DNA of 45,438 nt, taken from the IMG/VR virus record IMGVR_UViG_3300025096_000040, positions 1 to 45,438 of that record. One strand, given 5' to 3'. This document shows, piece by piece, positions 8,609-15,684 of the stretch. Position numbers and translations under genes: made by a program. The stretch comes from a virus. Every line of letters begins with the position of its first letter. Position 1 is the first letter of the stretch. The notes under the pieces are model-generated. The model did no database searches and had not been told where the DNA came from. It was given only the letters and a program-made list of their open reading frames with translations.

Positions 8609-9472
8609 ATGAAGGGCATCATATTAGCTGGAGGTACAGGATCTAGAGTGTATCCTAGTACAAAAACAGTCTCAAAGCAGCTGTTACCAATTTACGATAA
8701 GCCTACTATCTATTATCCTCTATCGACTTTAATAAGATTAGGAATAAAGGATATAATGATTATTACAAATGCTCAAGCGTATCCTCATTTGTTGCATTTG
8801 TTTAATCAAACAGATAAACCACGACCATATCTAGGTCTTAATATTACATTTAAAATACAAATGTCACCAGCTGGTATAGCAGAGGCATTAATTATTGCGG
8901 AAGGTTGGCAAGGAGATGATAATATATGTTTAATTTTAGGGGATAATATTTTTACTGGTATAAAGAAACCAAAACTTAATGGCAATAAAGCTTGTGTTGT
9001 GAGTTATAAAGTTTCAAACCCAAGCGATTATGGTGTTATAGAGCTTGATGCAACTGATACAATAGTTTCTATAGAAGAAAAACCAGATGTTCCTCCTAGT
9101 AATTTAGCTGTTACAGGTATTTATTTTTATGATAATACAGCTGGAGAACGAGCACGTAGATTGGAACCATCAGAGAGAGGCGAATTAGAAATTACTGATT
9201 TAAATAAAAGTTATTTACAAGATAATGTACTAGGTCACAGTAGTTTAAATAGTAATTATGCATGGTTTGATACTGGAAATCCAGATGAAATGTTCGCTGC
9301 ATCGATGTATGTTAAGTCTATACAAGATAGAACTAATACAATGATTGGATGTATTGAGGGAGAAGCATATAAACAAGGGTTTATCACATATGACCAATTT
9401 ATAAAAATTAAAGATAAAATGCCTATGTGCTCATATACGACTAATTTAGTTATGAGTTATTGCTTTGATTAA
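8609..9472 (+). CDS. rmlA: Glucose-1-phosphate thymidylyltransferase (RmlA family)
   Basis: This 287-residue enzyme would make dTDP-glucose from dTTP and glucose-1-phosphate, the first step to dTDP-rhamnose and related sugars. The N-terminal signature is complete: MKGIILAGGTGSR (GGxGxR loop, residues 8-13), SKQLLPIYDKP and YYPLSTL. The LILGDNIF metal-binding motif and the IEEKP element also follow. The length is normal, though the C-terminal end is unlike bacterial RmlA. It is the only plus-strand gene inside the minus-strand packaging/tail module, placed between the tube-like gene and the sheath gene, and it overlaps the tube-like gene end-to-end by 4 bp. Its sigma-70-like promoter suggests early expression, in step with rmlB and the rmlD-like gene in the replication array. 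Confidence 0.9.
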   Translation: MKGIILAGGTGSRVYPSTKTVSKQLLPIYDKPTIYYPLSTLIRLGIKDIMIITNAQAYPHLLHLFNQTDKPRPYLGLNITFKIQMSPAGIAEALIIAEGWQGDDNICLILGDNIFTGIKKPKLNGNKACVVSYKVSNPSDYGVIELDATDTIVSIEEKPDVPPSNLAVTGIYFYDNTAGERARRLEPSERGELEITDLNKSYLQDNVLGHSSLNSNYAWFDTGNPDEMFAASMYVKSIQDRTNTMIGCIEGEAYKQGFITYDQFIKIKDKMPMCSYTTNLVMSYCFD

Positions 9473-10056
9473 ATTAATTTTGCTTCCACCCGGGTGAATT
9501 CAAAAGTAGCAGAGGAGGAAATTTCTTCACTAATAGCATAATTCCATTTAATTTGAGTTAATTTAGTTGGAAATGCTCCAATATAATCCCATTGGATTTT
9601 TCTGTTTTCATATTCATCTAATCCGTATACAGTTAAATTAGATGAATATACTGGTAGTTGCTGAGAAGGGGATGATAACTCTTGGGCTGATTTATATTTT
9701 ATAATATCATCCTCGTTAAAGTTACCAGTTTTAATATCATTTATAATATCTAGCCATTTATATATTGCCCAATAATTTTTAAATTCGTTATCAATTTTAA
9801 AATCTATATCTAAAGATTCATATGAAGGTCGTGCATGTGAGCTAACTTTTATAGTTTGTGCTCCGTATGGAATAGTTTTTTCAGGAACACTAATAGTAGG
9901 AGTTACTGCACCTGCAATACTAATTTCTAAACTATTAGCATCGAGTCTGTTTGTATTTCTAGTTATATTGTCTACAATATTTTTTATACCTTCAGGTAAA
10001 TTTAAAACTAATATAAATTTATCTTGTCTATTTTTATTAAGTGGTGATTGGTTCAT
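9469..10056 (-). CDS. Tail-tube-fold structural protein next to terminase
   Basis: This 195-residue protein starts by ATGA overlap with the terminase stop, so translation is coupled. The core looks like a tube protein: SISVPEK-type strand, YESLDIDFKID, the DEYENRKIQWDYIGAFPTKL segment and a final alternating strand (SSSATFEFTRVEAKL). The 'xGAFPTKLTQIKW' turn corresponds to 'HGVFPTDCGNIGY' in the gp19 product at 5206-5796. It is therefore a diverged member of the tube/initiator family; gp54, a tube terminator or a neck-to-tube adaptor are all possible. Confidence 0.5.
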   Translation of the reverse strand: MNQSPLNKNRQDKFILVLNLPEGIKNIVDNITRNTNRLDANSLEISIAGAVTPTISVPEKTIPYGAQTIKVSSHARPSYESLDIDFKIDNEFKNYWAIYKWLDIINDIKTGNFNEDDIIKYKSAQELSSPSQQLPVYSSNLTVYGLDEYENRKIQWDYIGAFPTKLTQIKWNYAISEEISSSATFEFTRVEAKLI

Positions 10057-11771
10057 ACTTTAACATATCCTTGTGCTTCTAGTTCATCCATATCTGCATT
10101 ATAATTAGGATCGGAATCCTGATTAAAAATATTTATATCTTCGAAGATGACTGGAGGTGGTTTCCAGGTGTCGTCAATATTTTGCATCTTATAATCTTGG
10201 AGGAAATTGCTAAATTTTTGATCGATATATGGGCCGAGTTCTATTTTTGCTGGTCGTTGATTATCATCAATTTCTACAACATTATAATATTTTTGAATGA
10301 CGCTATTTTCTAATATTAATAATGCCCACACCATCGCCATAACCCTATCATCATAATCAAACCCTGGCTGGGCTGCCCACGACCCATTAGGGTATCGTAC
10401 AAAATTTTTCATTTCTACAACAGCTGGTCTTGATCTTACATCAACACACTTAATATCATTAACCCAATATCTCATATTAGTAATACCTTTGTATTTGGTA
10501 TTAGTGTGAGCATATACCCCTAGTCTGTCATATTTTACTTGACCTACTTTAGGCGACCAATTAACTATACTTCTGTAATTATATTGGTGATATAAATTAT
10601 CTACAACCTGACTACCGCAATTATTTCTTTCAATTAATACAGGAGGTGCGCCCCAGTGATAACATATATCACGAACTTTAGTAGTAAATTCAAATGGATT
10701 AATTTCATTAGATGCATATTCTGCAACTTGTTTTATGTCTTGTAGTTCAGTTATATCTAAGACCTGTATAACGCTAAAATTCTGACCTACACCCTCTGCT
10801 ACATCAACACCAATAGTATATAAATGATCTTTATCAGGTTCTTCCCATACTTTATAACAACCGTCATCAAACACATATGTTGGTTCTGTTGCTTTTGCTA
10901 ATAATTTTTCAAAGAAGATTTCATCAATAAATGAATCGCCAGTGTCAAGAAACTTACAGTCAAACTCTTGTGCAAAAGCTTCTTCACTTCCTATAGATTT
11001 AATAGTTTCGTGCTTCCATGCTTCATCTCTACCTGGAACTTCATGCCATAATATTTTTTCTGCCTTCCAGTTGTTTATTCCTTTTTCTGCTTCTGTATAC
11101 AATGTGTGAAATAAATTACCACTCCCATTAGGGGTAGATGCAACAAATATTTTAGATTTTGTTGATGCTGAAATAATTGGGTATACTGACTTCCAAAATT
11201 CTTCAACAAGATTATTTGGAATAAAAGCTAACTCGTCAAGAACTAAAACATTTACAGATTCACCTCGACCTGCATCTGAACTTGTAGTACTAATACCAAT
11301 ACTACTACCGTTTGCTAATTTCATAGAAGTTTTACCGTACTCTATAACACCTGGTTTTAAATAATTTGGTAAATTCTCATATGCAAGCCTAACTCGTGAA
11401 AAAATACTAATAGCAGTCTGTTCTTTATTTGCGACGATTAATATTCGCTGATCGTCTTGAAAGCAAGCAATCCATAACGCGTAGATCGTCATCATAGTAG
11501 TTTTTCCTGTTTGTCTACTAGCCATACAAGCTACAAATCTATTATCTCTTAAACTACGTAACACTCTTTTTTGATAAGAGTATAAACTAATTTTTATTCT
11601 ACCTTGATCAAGATTAACAATGTGAAAAAAGTTTTCTGCAAAGTGGAGAATGTTCTGTCTCGCCTTCTTAAGAGACTTCACCATTTCAGGAGTCCATTCG
11701 TACTCCATATTGGGGTTAGGTAAATTTGTATTACCTAAATAAAATTTATCGTCCTTTTTTAGCCTAGGCAC
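10053..11771 (-). CDS. 17: Terminase large subunit (gp17)
   Basis: This 572-residue packaging motor translocates DNA into the prohead and cuts it. Seen in order: the adenine/Q region YSYQKRVL, Walker A SRQTGKTT (about residue 89), Walker B VLVLDELAF (about 177), the coupling motif ASTPNGSGN, and the RNase H-type nuclease triad region with GVDVAEG (about 323), LIERNNCG and YDDRVMAMVW (about 477). T4 gp17 has 610 residues. The start is GTG at 11771; upstream is an overlapping divergent late promoter (TGTAAATA, 6 nt before GTG), which supports this start although it leaves essentially no leader. The small terminase subunit is not in the window. Confidence 0.95.
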   Translation of the reverse strand: MPRLKKDDKFYLGNTNLPNPNMEYEWTPEMVKSLKKARQNILHFAENFFHIVNLDQGRIKISLYSYQKRVLRSLRDNRFVACMASRQTGKTTMMTIYALWIACFQDDQRILIVANKEQTAISIFSRVRLAYENLPNYLKPGVIEYGKTSMKLANGSSIGISTTSSDAGRGESVNVLVLDELAFIPNNLVEEFWKSVYPIISASTKSKIFVASTPNGSGNLFHTLYTEAEKGINNWKAEKILWHEVPGRDEAWKHETIKSIGSEEAFAQEFDCKFLDTGDSFIDEIFFEKLLAKATEPTYVFDDGCYKVWEEPDKDHLYTIGVDVAEGVGQNFSVIQVLDITELQDIKQVAEYASNEINPFEFTTKVRDICYHWGAPPVLIERNNCGSQVVDNLYHQYNYRSIVNWSPKVGQVKYDRLGVYAHTNTKYKGITNMRYWVNDIKCVDVRSRPAVVEMKNFVRYPNGSWAAQPGFDYDDRVMAMVWALLILENSVIQKYYNVVEIDDNQRPAKIELGPYIDQKFSNFLQDYKMQNIDDTWKPPPVIFEDINIFNQDSDPNYNADMDELEAQGYVKV

Positions 11772-11785
11772 TATAAATATTTACA
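11772..11785. promoter_or_regulatory. 14-bp bidirectional late promoter (gene 17 / scaffold-like gene)
   Basis: TATAAATATTTACA reads as TATAAATA on the plus strand (11772-11779, 5 nt before ATG 11785). It reads as TGTAAATA on the minus strand (11785-11778, 6 nt before GTG 11771). The two octamers share their centre, and the whole intergenic space is 13 bp. The identical 14-mer, inverted, lies at 44032-44045 between another divergent pair. Confidence 0.6.
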
Positions 11786-13176
11786 TGAACAGCAGAGATT
11801 TAAACTCTATTAATGAAGCCTTTGTGCAAGCTACGGCAAAGGTAGTTGCTGAAGATACTATCGAAGAAGCGAGACCACCGATTGGTGCGGCAGCCCGGGA
11901 AGGTGATCCAGTGAAACAGAAAACAAAACCATGGACTGGTTCTTCGAAAACAAAAAATAGTGGCAAGAAGGCGAACCCCCCCGGTAGGCCAAAGCCAAAT
12001 GACAAAGAAGAGGATGACGAGATAGAAGAGGTGAAGGAAGATCTTGGTCCGGATTTTGGTGATGAACAAGATTTTGGTGATCCTTCTCGTCATAGCGGTG
12101 ACTATTTAGATGATGAGCCATTAGATGTCGGAGATATAGTAGAGGTTGAGGGTGAAGACGATGACTTCGTAGTTCTTGATCTTGATGGAGAGTACGTGAA
12201 TTTAGCTGCTGTTAGGGATGCAATTGAAGTTAAACGATCCTCAGTTGTAAAACGGGAGTCAGTTAAAGTAGAGAAAAAGTTAGTTACATTAAAAGAAAAA
12301 AAGAAAGTTATGAAGTATACAGATATAATGGATGAGTATGAAAGTCGGCTATCGACAAGCTCTAGAGGATTTTCACTAAAATCTAAACTAAATGAAGAAG
12401 ATGGAACTTCATTCAAACAACCAGATGAAGGTGTTGGAGTGAAGGTAGATGACAAGACACAACGCCCAAAAGATGAAGCTAGCGCAGAGGTAGTTGAGGA
12501 GCCAACGGAAAATGTAAAGGATGATTTACAGGAGCCTAAAGAAGGAGAAGAAAAAAATACCAAAAAAGAAGAGAAAGTTGTAGAGGATAGTATAAATAAT
12601 TCTAACAAAGGTAATATTATGTCACAAGATAAATCAATTTTTGATAAGCTCTATGAGCAAGTTATGAGTGAGGACGATGATTTCGAACTCGGTGTCCCAG
12701 GTGATGGACTCGGCGCAGTCGGTGATGAGCTCGGAGACGAGATCGGAGATGAAGGCGGCGAAGATGTCACTGTAACATTAAGCCCGGATCAAGTCGATGC
12801 TCTTAAGGCAGTAGTTGATCAATTTCCATCACCGGAAGATGATCTCGGTGGTGAGGATGAATTCGGTGGCGATGAAGAGGAGCCTGAAGAAGGCTTCCGG
12901 CGCGAGAGCACTGAAACCGTTGCCGAGGGAGACGAGCAGTCTACCGGGAAGCCAACTACAGATGGTGCCAAGCCAGGTGTTGATCCTTCCGATGGTGGAG
13001 GTAAGTCTACTGATGTTGCAGCTGATAGCCTAGGTGGTAAGTCATCTGGTACAGGTGATGCAAAGGTTACTGACGATCCTGCCTCAACTGGGAAACCAAC
13101 TACAGACGGTAGTAAGCCTGGTGTTGCAAAGAATTCAGGGAAACCTGGTAAGCAGAAAGCTAACGCTAAGATCTAA
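11785..13176 (+). CDS. Acidic low-complexity virion/scaffold-like protein with nested C-terminal gene
   Basis: This 463-residue, very acidic protein has a short ordered start (MNSRDLNSINEAFVQATAKV), a basic Pro/Lys patch, Glu/Asp-rich linkers and a Lys/Val region (about 150-185). The C-terminal part begins at Met279 with MSQDKSIFDKLYEQVMSEDD and includes VTVTLSPDQVDALKAVVD. That C-terminal part looks like an independent prohead-core or structural protein and has its own late promoter and ribosome site. Near the end a 14-residue unit is repeated (STGKPTTDGAKPGV and STGKPTTDGSKPGV). GC content is above that of the replication genes. It is expressed late, from a leaderless promoter. A scaffold or prohead core role is inferred from composition and proximity to gp17. 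Confidence 0.5.
   Translation: MNSRDLNSINEAFVQATAKVVAEDTIEEARPPIGAAAREGDPVKQKTKPWTGSSKTKNSGKKANPPGRPKPNDKEEDDEIEEVKEDLGPDFGDEQDFGDPSRHSGDYLDDEPLDVGDIVEVEGEDDDFVVLDLDGEYVNLAAVRDAIEVKRSSVVKRESVKVEKKLVTLKEKKKVMKYTDIMDEYESRLSTSSRGFSLKSKLNEEDGTSFKQPDEGVGVKVDDKTQRPKDEASAEVVEEPTENVKDDLQEPKEGEEKNTKKEEKVVEDSINNSNKGNIMSQDKSIFDKLYEQVMSEDDDFELGVPGDGLGAVGDELGDEIGDEGGEDVTVTLSPDQVDALKAVVDQFPSPEDDLGGEDEFGGDEEEPEEGFRRESTETVAEGDEQSTGKPTTDGAKPGVDPSDGGGKSTDVAADSLGGKSSGTGDAKVTDDPASTGKPTTDGSKPGVAKNSGKPGKQKANAKI
12591..12611 (+). promoter_or_regulatory. Internal late promoter and ribosome site inside the acidic ORF
   Basis: A perfect TATAAATA (12591-12598) is followed by a 20-nt interval containing AAAGG (12607-12611), 7 nt before an in-frame ATG at 12619. 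Octamer, Shine-Dalgarno and ATG at ordinary distances within one coding frame indicate a second, shorter product. Confidence 0.6.
12619..13176 (+). CDS. Nested in-frame C-terminal product, prohead-core-like (185 aa)
   Basis: Starting at Met279 of the larger ORF, this 185-residue acidic protein begins MSQDKSIFDKLYEQVM. Its IFDKLYEQVM start and the VTVTLSPDQVDALK segment are what I would expect of a stand-alone acidic prohead-core type protein. Support for separate expression is the internal TATAAATA plus AAAGG at the correct distance. Nested in-frame scaffolds are known in other phages (for example lambda C/Nu3). The alternative is that the promoter is a leftover from fusion of two former genes and only the long form matters. 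The terminator at 13203 ends both. Confidence 0.5.
   Translation: MSQDKSIFDKLYEQVMSEDDDFELGVPGDGLGAVGDELGDEIGDEGGEDVTVTLSPDQVDALKAVVDQFPSPEDDLGGEDEFGGDEEEPEEGFRRESTETVAEGDEQSTGKPTTDGAKPGVDPSDGGGKSTDVAADSLGGKSSGTGDAKVTDDPASTGKPTTDGSKPGVAKNSGKPGKQKANAKI
12940..13125 (+). repeat. Imperfect 42-bp coding repeat, two copies
   Basis: Copies at 12940-12981 and 13084-13125 encode STGKPTTDGxKPGV, differing in one residue (A or S). They are separated by 102 bp of Gly/Ser/Asp-rich coding sequence in the same frame. Confidence 0.75.
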
Positions 13177-13202
13177 TACAATTAAAACATAGTACCTTTG
13201 AC

Positions 13203-13231
13203 AGCCCCTTGCAGTGCAGGGGGCTTTTTTT
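13203..13231 (+). terminator. Rho-independent terminator after the acidic ORF
   Basis: The stem AGCCCCTTGC pairs with GCAGGGGGCT (one T-G wobble) around a 3-nt loop and is followed by seven T residues (13225-13231). It lies 26 bp after the stop at 13176 and is the clearest terminator in the window. Confidence 0.85.
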
Positions 13232-13239
13232 ATTAAATA
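13232..13239 (+). promoter_or_regulatory. Candidate late promoter for the 102-aa ORF
   Basis: ATTAAATA follows the terminator directly and ends 6 nt before the ATG at 13246, restarting transcription for the 102-aa and neck-like genes with almost no leader. Confidence 0.4.
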
Positions 13240-13245
13240 ATTAAA

Positions 13246-13554
13246 ATGTTATTCACTCGAAAATTTCTTGAAGCTTTAGGTTGTAAGGATTTATATAAAT
13301 TAAGAGGAAGTACCGGTTCTGGTAGAGCTCGTCAAAATCTGTTACCTGCTAATAGTCGTGCGAAACCTGAGCCAAATGGTTTAAAAAGCTTAAAGGCATG
13401 TCAAACTGGAGTTCGACTTTTAAATGATCAAGAAGTACAAGAGATAAAACAATTATTTGGAATTACAGATCTCGAAGAGACTGGATCTAGGAATTTAGGT
13501 AATACAGGAATAACAATGTATGTTGCAAACAATCAATATTATATTAAAAAATAA
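13246..13554 (+). CDS. Hypothetical protein, 102 aa
   Basis: A basic, small protein (MLFTRKFLEALGCKDLYKLR) with a Gly/Ser/Arg-rich stretch near residue 25 and a C-terminal part rich in polar residues (TGITMYVANNQYYIKK). I recognise no family. It begins 15 bp after the terminator and its last base is shared with the ATG of the neck-like gene (TAATG), so the two are coupled and probably both concern virion assembly. Confidence 0.6.
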   Translation: MLFTRKFLEALGCKDLYKLRGSTGSGRARQNLLPANSRAKPEPNGLKSLKACQTGVRLLNDQEVQEIKQLFGITDLEETGSRNLGNTGITMYVANNQYYIKK

Positions 13555-14306
13555 TGGCATCAGCATGGAGTACAGAGACAGTAACTGCAGTTAATTATCT
13601 TAGTGATGCAGAAGATCTTACACGGTTTAATAATAAATCGTTAGGTACGAATGAACGTAATCAGACATATAAAAGATGGTGGAAAGAACAAGTAAGGTTA
13701 TATGGAACCAGTGTTAGTTATTATGTCCGAAAATTTGATTTAAGTAAGACTGATAAGGTATATGGTGAAAATCCATATCAAGGGTATCAACTACCTCAGA
13801 CCCTTACTATGTTAGTAGACTTAACGGACGGTGCAATAACATACTCTCAATATGGTTTAGTATCTGATGATGAACTGGCAGCTGTAATAGATATTGAAAC
13901 TTATCAAAAAACTCTTTCTTCTTATTATCATACCGCAGGTTATAGTGGCACGCTAAGTGCTATGCCTAACGCAGGAGATGTATTTCAATTAACTGAATAC
14001 GGTGACGACCGACCAGGAGGGAAAGACGGTAAAATATTTGAAATTACAGAACGTATGGATCAAATGGTTGGTGAAATTAATCAGCTTCAAGGTCATTATG
14101 TATTTAAACTTCGAGCTCGTAGGAACGATCATACATTCTTACCAGGGCTACCTGCTGAAGCTAAATCTACTCAAGTTACTGATACATCAGGAGTTGGTCC
14201 TTTAACAGCTCTTGAGACTGATTATATTAATGATTTAGACACCGAACAGGCGTCGTATTTTAGTGAATATGGTACTAACGACGATGTGTATGGTGATTAT
14301 TACTAA
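13554..14306 (+). CDS. Neck/head-completion protein, gp14-like candidate
   Basis: 250 residues, close to T4 gp14 (256). The order of segments fits gp14-type neck proteins: a WWKEQVRLYGTSVSYYVRKF element, then DKVYGENP, a beta-rich centre with GLVSDDE, a GDVFQLTEYGDD segment, GKIFEITERMDQM, and a Tyr/Leu strand with YVFKLRARRND. In this family a tyrosine-rich strand near the start (YGxxVYYxPR) and 'DxxYGE' recur. A neck role also suits its place beside packaging genes. The C-terminus is acidic and overlaps the opposite-strand gene by 32 bp. I give only moderate weight because I compare from memory. Confidence 0.45.
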   Translation: MASAWSTETVTAVNYLSDAEDLTRFNNKSLGTNERNQTYKRWWKEQVRLYGTSVSYYVRKFDLSKTDKVYGENPYQGYQLPQTLTMLVDLTDGAITYSQYGLVSDDELAAVIDIETYQKTLSSYYHTAGYSGTLSAMPNAGDVFQLTEYGDDRPGGKDGKIFEITERMDQMVGEINQLQGHYVFKLRARRNDHTFLPGLPAEAKSTQVTDTSGVGPLTALETDYINDLDTEQASYFSEYGTNDDVYGDYY

Positions 14307-14511
14307 GTTCATATTCAACGTCCTTTAAAACAGAGTGATATCTTTCATTAATATACTTGTTAATAGGAATCGGTTTTAGACAATCTGTTGTATGTTCTAT
14401 TTTTTCTGCCTTTTCAGCGATAATATTTACTGCTTCAAATAAGCACAACCATCTTGCTAGTCGTGAATAGTCGCTTGTTACTGGTGTGTTCTCGGTTGAG
14501 TTATTTGTCAT
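14275..14511 (-). CDS. Hypothetical protein, 78 aa
   Basis: A small polar protein with one helical segment (LARWLCLFEAVNIIAEKAEKI) and a His-rich tail. No family recognised. It is last in a three-gene minus-strand unit; its start overlaps the end of the two-helix membrane protein by 11 bp, and its 3' end overlaps the neck-like gene, which is read from the other strand. Coupled overlaps support it being real. Confidence 0.5.
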   Translation of the reverse strand: MTNNSTENTPVTSDYSRLARWLCLFEAVNIIAEKAEKIEHTTDCLKPIPINKYINERYHSVLKDVEYELSNNHHTHRR

Positions 14512-14890
14512 AAATCATTGTAGTTTGTAGTATGGTGCTAATATCAATTTTTATTTTATTAAGACTATCACACTCTTCACATTTAAATTCGTTTTCGTCG
14601 ACTAACGTTACATATACATTATTCATTGCCTTACATCCTTGACATTCAGCTAAAATTCTATTTTGTTCTGCTAATTGAGATAATTGAAGCACTTCCTTTT
14701 CAAGATTCAATCGAGCGACATATCTAAGGATATTATTATATAAAAAAAAGAATAATAATTGGATTCCGGTTGTTCCTATTACAACCTTTAAGAACGTTGT
14801 AAGTGATGGGTAAAATAAAACTGCTATGCTACTTATTGAGGTTGAGATTAGTAATACAATAAATACACTTTTAATTATCTGTCTCGTCAT
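14501..14890 (-). CDS. Small membrane protein with zinc-ribbon-like Cys pairs
   Basis: 129 residues. Two hydrophobic helices (about residues 7-27 and 31-52) form a hairpin with a short loop. A charged helix follows, then a domain with CQGC and CEEC pairs (CxxC-x(n)-CxxC), as in a small zinc ribbon. The N-terminus is short and positive, so the ribbon domain probably faces the cytoplasm after the hairpin; this is inference. It overlaps both neighbours. The role is unknown; candidates include host membrane takeover or lysis control. Confidence 0.6.
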   Translation of the reverse strand: MTRQIIKSVFIVLLISTSISSIAVLFYPSLTTFLKVVIGTTGIQLLFFFLYNNILRYVARLNLEKEVLQLSQLAEQNRILAECQGCKAMNNVYVTLVDENEFKCEECDSLNKIKIDISTILQTTMIYDK

Positions 14891-15236
14891 GATCTAAATC
14901 TTCCGATACAGATTTTATAAGATCTTGAATTTTTTGCAACTTTAAAGTCGCGGATTTCACATTTTTTTCATCTAGGTGTACGGAAGGATTTTCGAAGAGC
15001 TGACTTATTAACGCATTCGCGTCTGATATACTCTTATAAGCGGCTCCTAGTTGTTCAATTAAGTGATCACCCGGAAATGGAACTAGATTAGCTTTAACTT
15101 GATTATACGTATCAGGACTAGCTTTTGCAATATCAGCTAACGTTTTTGTAGTTGGTCGAACGTGTCTAGACTTTACGTCTTTCCAGTACTTGTTAGTGTA
15201 CTTATATAAATCTTCAAAAAGTATGCCTTTCATCAT
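14871..15236 (-). CDS. Hypothetical protein, 121 aa
   Basis: A helical, charged protein with start MMKGILFEDLYKYTN. The second ATG at 15233 is 6 nt from the octamer ATTAAATA (15247-15240), whereas the first is only 3 nt, so MKGILFED may be the true start. A segment of heptad-like Leu/Ile residues (about 70-112) suggests coiled coil. It heads the three-gene minus-strand unit and lies 21 bp from a divergent late gene. No family recognised. Confidence 0.6.
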   Translation of the reverse strand: MMKGILFEDLYKYTNKYWKDVKSRHVRPTTKTLADIAKASPDTYNQVKANLVPFPGDHLIEQLGAAYKSISDANALISQLFENPSVHLDEKNVKSATLKLQKIQDLIKSVSEDLDHDETDN

Positions 15237-15239
15237 AAG

Positions 15240-15252
15240 TATTTAATAAATA
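15240..15252. promoter_or_regulatory. Divergent late promoter pair
   Basis: The plus strand reads AATAAATA (15245-15252), 5 nt before the ATG at 15258. The minus strand reads ATTAAATA (15247-15240), 6 nt before the second ATG (15233) of the opposite gene. As at 11772-11785, two octamers overlap in one short AT-rich block. Confidence 0.5.
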
Positions 15253-15257
15253 GTTAC

Positions 15258-15674
15258 ATGGGAAAGTTTGAAAATAAATTTTTATCTTTGTTAAAAGAAG
15301 ATGATATAGCAGGAACTGCACCACCGCCACCTCCAGCGGTCGCGGCTGAGCCCGAAGATGATCAGCAATCTTTTGCAAATGCTTTAGATGAACCGGGAAA
15401 TGCTGTCGATTTTGAAGATGTAATAGATCAGAATCCCAACGAGCAGGAAGAACTTTCAGACTTACAAGAATGGATTGGTAATATTGACGAAGTATTACAA
15501 TACCTTAATGGCGGTGTCTCAAGCGTATTAGGCAAATTAAGAGATGATAATAAAGTAGGTACTATTTTTGCTGATGTATCAGATGCTACAAAAAGTGAAA
15601 TCTTAGATGTATGTGAAAGATTCGCAAGTTTAAATCAAATTTTTAAAAACCTTTATATAGAAAAACATAAATAA
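15258..15674 (+). CDS. Acidic hypothetical protein, 138 aa
   Basis: Starts MGKFENKFLSLLKEDD, followed by a proline run (APPPPPAVAAEP), an acidic linker and a helical C-terminal half. The short 'FLSLLKEDD' start resembles that of the acidic nested product at 12619 (DKLYEQVMSEDD), so it could also be a prohead-core or internal head component. It is transcribed late, without leader. No defined family. Confidence 0.5.
   Translation: MGKFENKFLSLLKEDDIAGTAPPPPPAVAAEPEDDQQSFANALDEPGNAVDFEDVIDQNPNEQEELSDLQEWIGNIDEVLQYLNGGVSSVLGKLRDDNKVGTIFADVSDATKSEILDVCERFASLNQIFKNLYIEKHK
15666..15673 (+). promoter_or_regulatory. Candidate late promoter for the Ala-rich protein
   Basis: CATAAATA overlaps the end of the preceding gene and ends 11 nt before the ATG at 15685. 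Confidence 0.4.
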
Positions 15675-15684
15675 TTAAAATATT

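Noticed and set aside
9487-9496. CACCCGGGTG palindrome near the rmlA stop as terminator
   Set aside because: No loop and no T run; simple short palindrome.
11781-12608. Minus-strand open frames opposite the acidic ORF
   Set aside because: They mirror the acidic/Lys-rich composition (Ser/Phe-rich shadows) and have no coupling to neighbours.
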